Shown here piece by piece: positions 13,836 through 14,606 of a DNA stretch of 14,606 bases (positions are counted from its first letter, which is position 1; each line of letters starts with the position of its first letter). Under the pieces are notes generated by a model. It saw only the letters and a list, made by a program, of their open reading frames with translations, was not told the origin of the DNA and did not search any database. The translations under genes were made by a program, and so were the position numbers. Source of the DNA: JALZAA01 sp035938395 (lineage in GTDB: Bacteria > Actinomycetota > Acidimicrobiia > IMCC26256 > JACDBD01); contig DASZGY010000083.1 of the NCBI GenBank assembly GCA_035938395.1, forward strand, positions 1 to 14,606, in the 5' to 3' direction.

Positions 13836-13842
13836 CTCGTGC

Positions 13843-13889
13843 GCCCGGCGTGCAGGTCCGCCCCGAGGGCGGACCGCTTCGCGCCGGGC
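13843..13889. terminator. Nested double hairpin after tRNA-Tyr
   Basis: An outer stem GCCCGGCG/CGCCGGGC (13843-13850 with 13882-13889) encloses an inner stem GTCCGCCC/GGGCGGAC (13856-13863 with 13867-13874) with a 3-nt loop. It begins 8 nt after the tRNA-Tyr and ends 24 nt before the stop of the minus-strand acetyltransferase gene. It therefore probably terminates both. A palindrome CCAGGCCTGG follows at 13897-13906. Confidence 0.65.
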
Positions 13890-13912
13890 CCCGAATCCAG
13901 GCCTGGCCGAGC

Positions 13913-14407
13913 TCAGAGCATTCGCTGCATCTCGACGACGTCGAGCCAGCGGCCGAACTTGCGACCGACTGCCCGCTCGGTCCCGACGAGCTCGAAGCCG
14001 CAGGCCACGTGCAACGCGATCGACGCCTCGTGGTTGCCGACGATGCGGGCCATCACCGTATGGAACCCGTGGTCGACGGCGAGGCGGAGCAGTTGGTCGA
14101 GCAACAACCGGCCGATGCCCTGGCCGCGCCGGTCCCGGCGCACGTAGACGGAGTCCTCGACGGTCGGGGAGTAGGCGGGACGCTCCTTGAACGGCGACAG
14201 CGACCCGAACCCGACGACCTCGCCGGCCTCGTCGACGGCGACGACCGCCGGGTGCGCCCCCGAGTGCGCGTCGATCCAGTCGACCTGCTCGTCGAGCGTG
14301 CGAGGGACGAGGTCGAAGGTGACGGTGGACTCGGCGACCTCGAGGTTGTAGATGGCCCGGATCGCCCCGGCGTCGCGCCGCTCGGCCAGGCGAACGGTGA
14401 AGGCCAC
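13913..14407 (-). CDS. GNAT acetyltransferase, Pat/Bar (phosphinothricin acetyltransferase)-like
   Basis: From GTG at 14407 the product has 164 residues. It is a single GNAT fold: VRLAERRDAGAIRAIYN at the start, SPTVEDSVYV with E84 and D85, acetyl-CoA loop RRGQGIG at 93-99, N125 in VGNHEASIALH, and a tail GRKFGRWLDVVEMQR. That tail is typical of the Pat/Bar/YncA group, whose members N-acetylate phosphinothricin, methionine derivatives or similar amines. The true substrate is not known. The frame stays open to a TTG at 14461, but that start would add non-family residues and leave only 5 nt before tRNA-Thr. The GTG is preceded by TAGCGT and 8 nt, suggesting a leaderless mRNA. Confidence 0.88.
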   Translation of the reverse strand: MAFTVRLAERRDAGAIRAIYNLEVAESTVTFDLVPRTLDEQVDWIDAHSGAHPAVVAVDEAGEVVGFGSLSPFKERPAYSPTVEDSVYVRRDRRGQGIGRLLLDQLLRLAVDHGFHTVMARIVGNHEASIALHVACGFELVGTERAVGRKFGRWLDVVEMQRML

Positions 14408-14415
14408 GGCCGCGG

Positions 14416-14421
14416 ACGCTA
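14416..14421 (-). promoter_or_regulatory. -10 box for the GNAT gene (leaderless)
   Basis: On the minus strand TAGCGT lies 8 nt before GTG at 14407. The hexamer and spacing are the same as before the methyltransferase gene at 7685. The distance puts the transcription start on the start codon, and no ribosome binding site is present, consistent with a leaderless message. No clear -35 box is seen. Confidence 0.42.
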
Positions 14422-14451
14422 TCGCGGGGGTCTGCACCGCCGACCCGTTGC

Positions 14452-14457
14452 TATCCT
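14452..14457 (+). promoter_or_regulatory. Candidate -10 box for tRNA-Thr/tRNA-Met
   Basis: TATCCT fits TANNNT and ends 9 nt before the mature 5' end of tRNA-Thr, the same distance as TATCGT before tRNA-Tyr. The expected start would leave only a few nucleotides of leader. A -35 box at the usual distance is not evident. The box lies within 59 bp shared with the divergent GNAT promoter. Confidence 0.42.
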
Positions 14458-14466
14458 TCAAGGCTC

Positions 14467-14539
14467 GCCCCCTTAGCTCAGTCGGCAGAGCACTTCCATG
14501 GTAAGGAAGGGGTCTACGGTTCGAGTCCGTAAGGGGGCT
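14467..14539 (+). tRNA. tRNA-Thr (anticodon GGT)
   Basis: The acceptor GCCCCCT (14467-14473) pairs with AGGGGGC (14532-14538), and the discriminator is T14539. The D arm contains TAGCTCAGTCGGCAGAGCA. The anticodon stem CTTCC/GGAAG encloses ATGGTAA, giving anticodon GGT at 14500-14502. The T arm is TACGG-TTCGAGT-CCGTA. CCA is not encoded. It is 1 nt from the next tRNA, so the two are transcribed together. Confidence 0.95.
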
Positions 14540-14540
14540 C

Positions 14541-14606
14541 GGCGGTGTAGCTCAGTTGGCAGAGCACGCGGCTCATAATCGCGGCGTCGCGGGTTCGAGT
14601 CCCGCC
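14541..14606 (+). tRNA. tRNA-Met (anticodon CAT), cut by the window end
   Basis: The 5' acceptor GGCGGTG, a D arm with GCTCAGTTGGCAGAGC, and the anticodon stem CGCGG/TCGCG around CTCATAA give anticodon CAT at 14574-14576. The T arm GCGGG-TTCGAGT-CCCGC is complete, but the 3' acceptor strand is missing after its first base. G at position 1 and the absence of three G-C pairs in the anticodon stem mark an elongator and not an initiator tRNA. A tRNA-Ile with a modified CAT anticodon cannot be fully excluded. Confidence 0.88.

Noticed and set aside
14541..14606. Initiator tRNA-Met
   Set aside because: It begins with G and lacks the three consecutive G-C pairs at the bottom of the anticodon stem that mark initiators.
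1..14606. CRISPR arrays, insertion sequences, integrases, toxin-antitoxin pairs or defence genes
   Set aside because: No regularly spaced repeats, transposase or integrase motifs, or small paired toxin-antitoxin-like genes were seen. Every gene of good quality is a housekeeping or common accessory type.

Overview
The window is 14.6 kb of high-G+C bacterial chromosome. High G+C, frequent GTG starts, TANNNT-type -10 boxes, tRNA genes without encoded CCA, GC-only hairpin terminators and an acetyl-CoA synthetase carrying the SGHNIST variant all point to Actinomycetota. A lineage outside the well-known genera (for example Acidimicrobiia or Thermoleophilia) is possible, but I cannot place it from sequence alone.

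Layout. (1) 1-7634: the membrane arm and quinone/Fe-S part of respiratory complex I, in the order nuoD(3' end)-H-I-J-K-L-M-N, all on + with gaps of 0-23 nt or short overlaps. nuoD runs directly into nuoH, so nuoE, F and G (the NADH-oxidising module) are not at their usual place. (2) 7645-8881: a COG1565/MidA/NDUFAF7-type methyltransferase on the same strand, behind its own probable leaderless promoter. Its mitochondrial relative methylates the NuoD homologue during complex I assembly. (3) 8886-9286: a strong GC hairpin and a convergent VOC (glyoxalase-fold) gene. (4) 9407-11900: acetyl-CoA synthetase (acs), overlapped by 4 nt by a small HAD-type phosphatase. (5) 11901-12280: no intact gene. 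It holds two mutually exclusive hairpins, the decayed C-terminal part of an EamA/DMT transporter, and a likely stress-type promoter for htpX. (6) 12281-13147: the membrane zinc protease HtpX. (7) 13172-13708: a terminator and, on minus, a YajQ-family nucleotide-binding protein. (8) 13740-14606: tRNA-Tyr(GTA), a nested hairpin, a minus-strand Pat/Bar-type GNAT acetyltransferase, tRNA-Thr(GGT) and an elongator tRNA-Met(CAT) cut by the window end. In Actinomycetota the Thr-Met pair commonly precedes rpmG-secE-nusG.

How it works together. Complex I pumps protons while reducing quinone; the missing input module raises the question of its electron donor. Acs feeds acetyl-CoA into central metabolism. 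HtpX handles membrane protein damage. I found no mobile element, CRISPR array, prophage or defence system. The most noteworthy signals are the NuoEFG-less complex I with an adjacent NDUFAF7-like gene, the transporter remnant with switch-like hairpins, and compact promoters: a -10 box shared by two strands, leaderless starts, and tRNA -10 boxes placed 9 nt before the mature tRNA.
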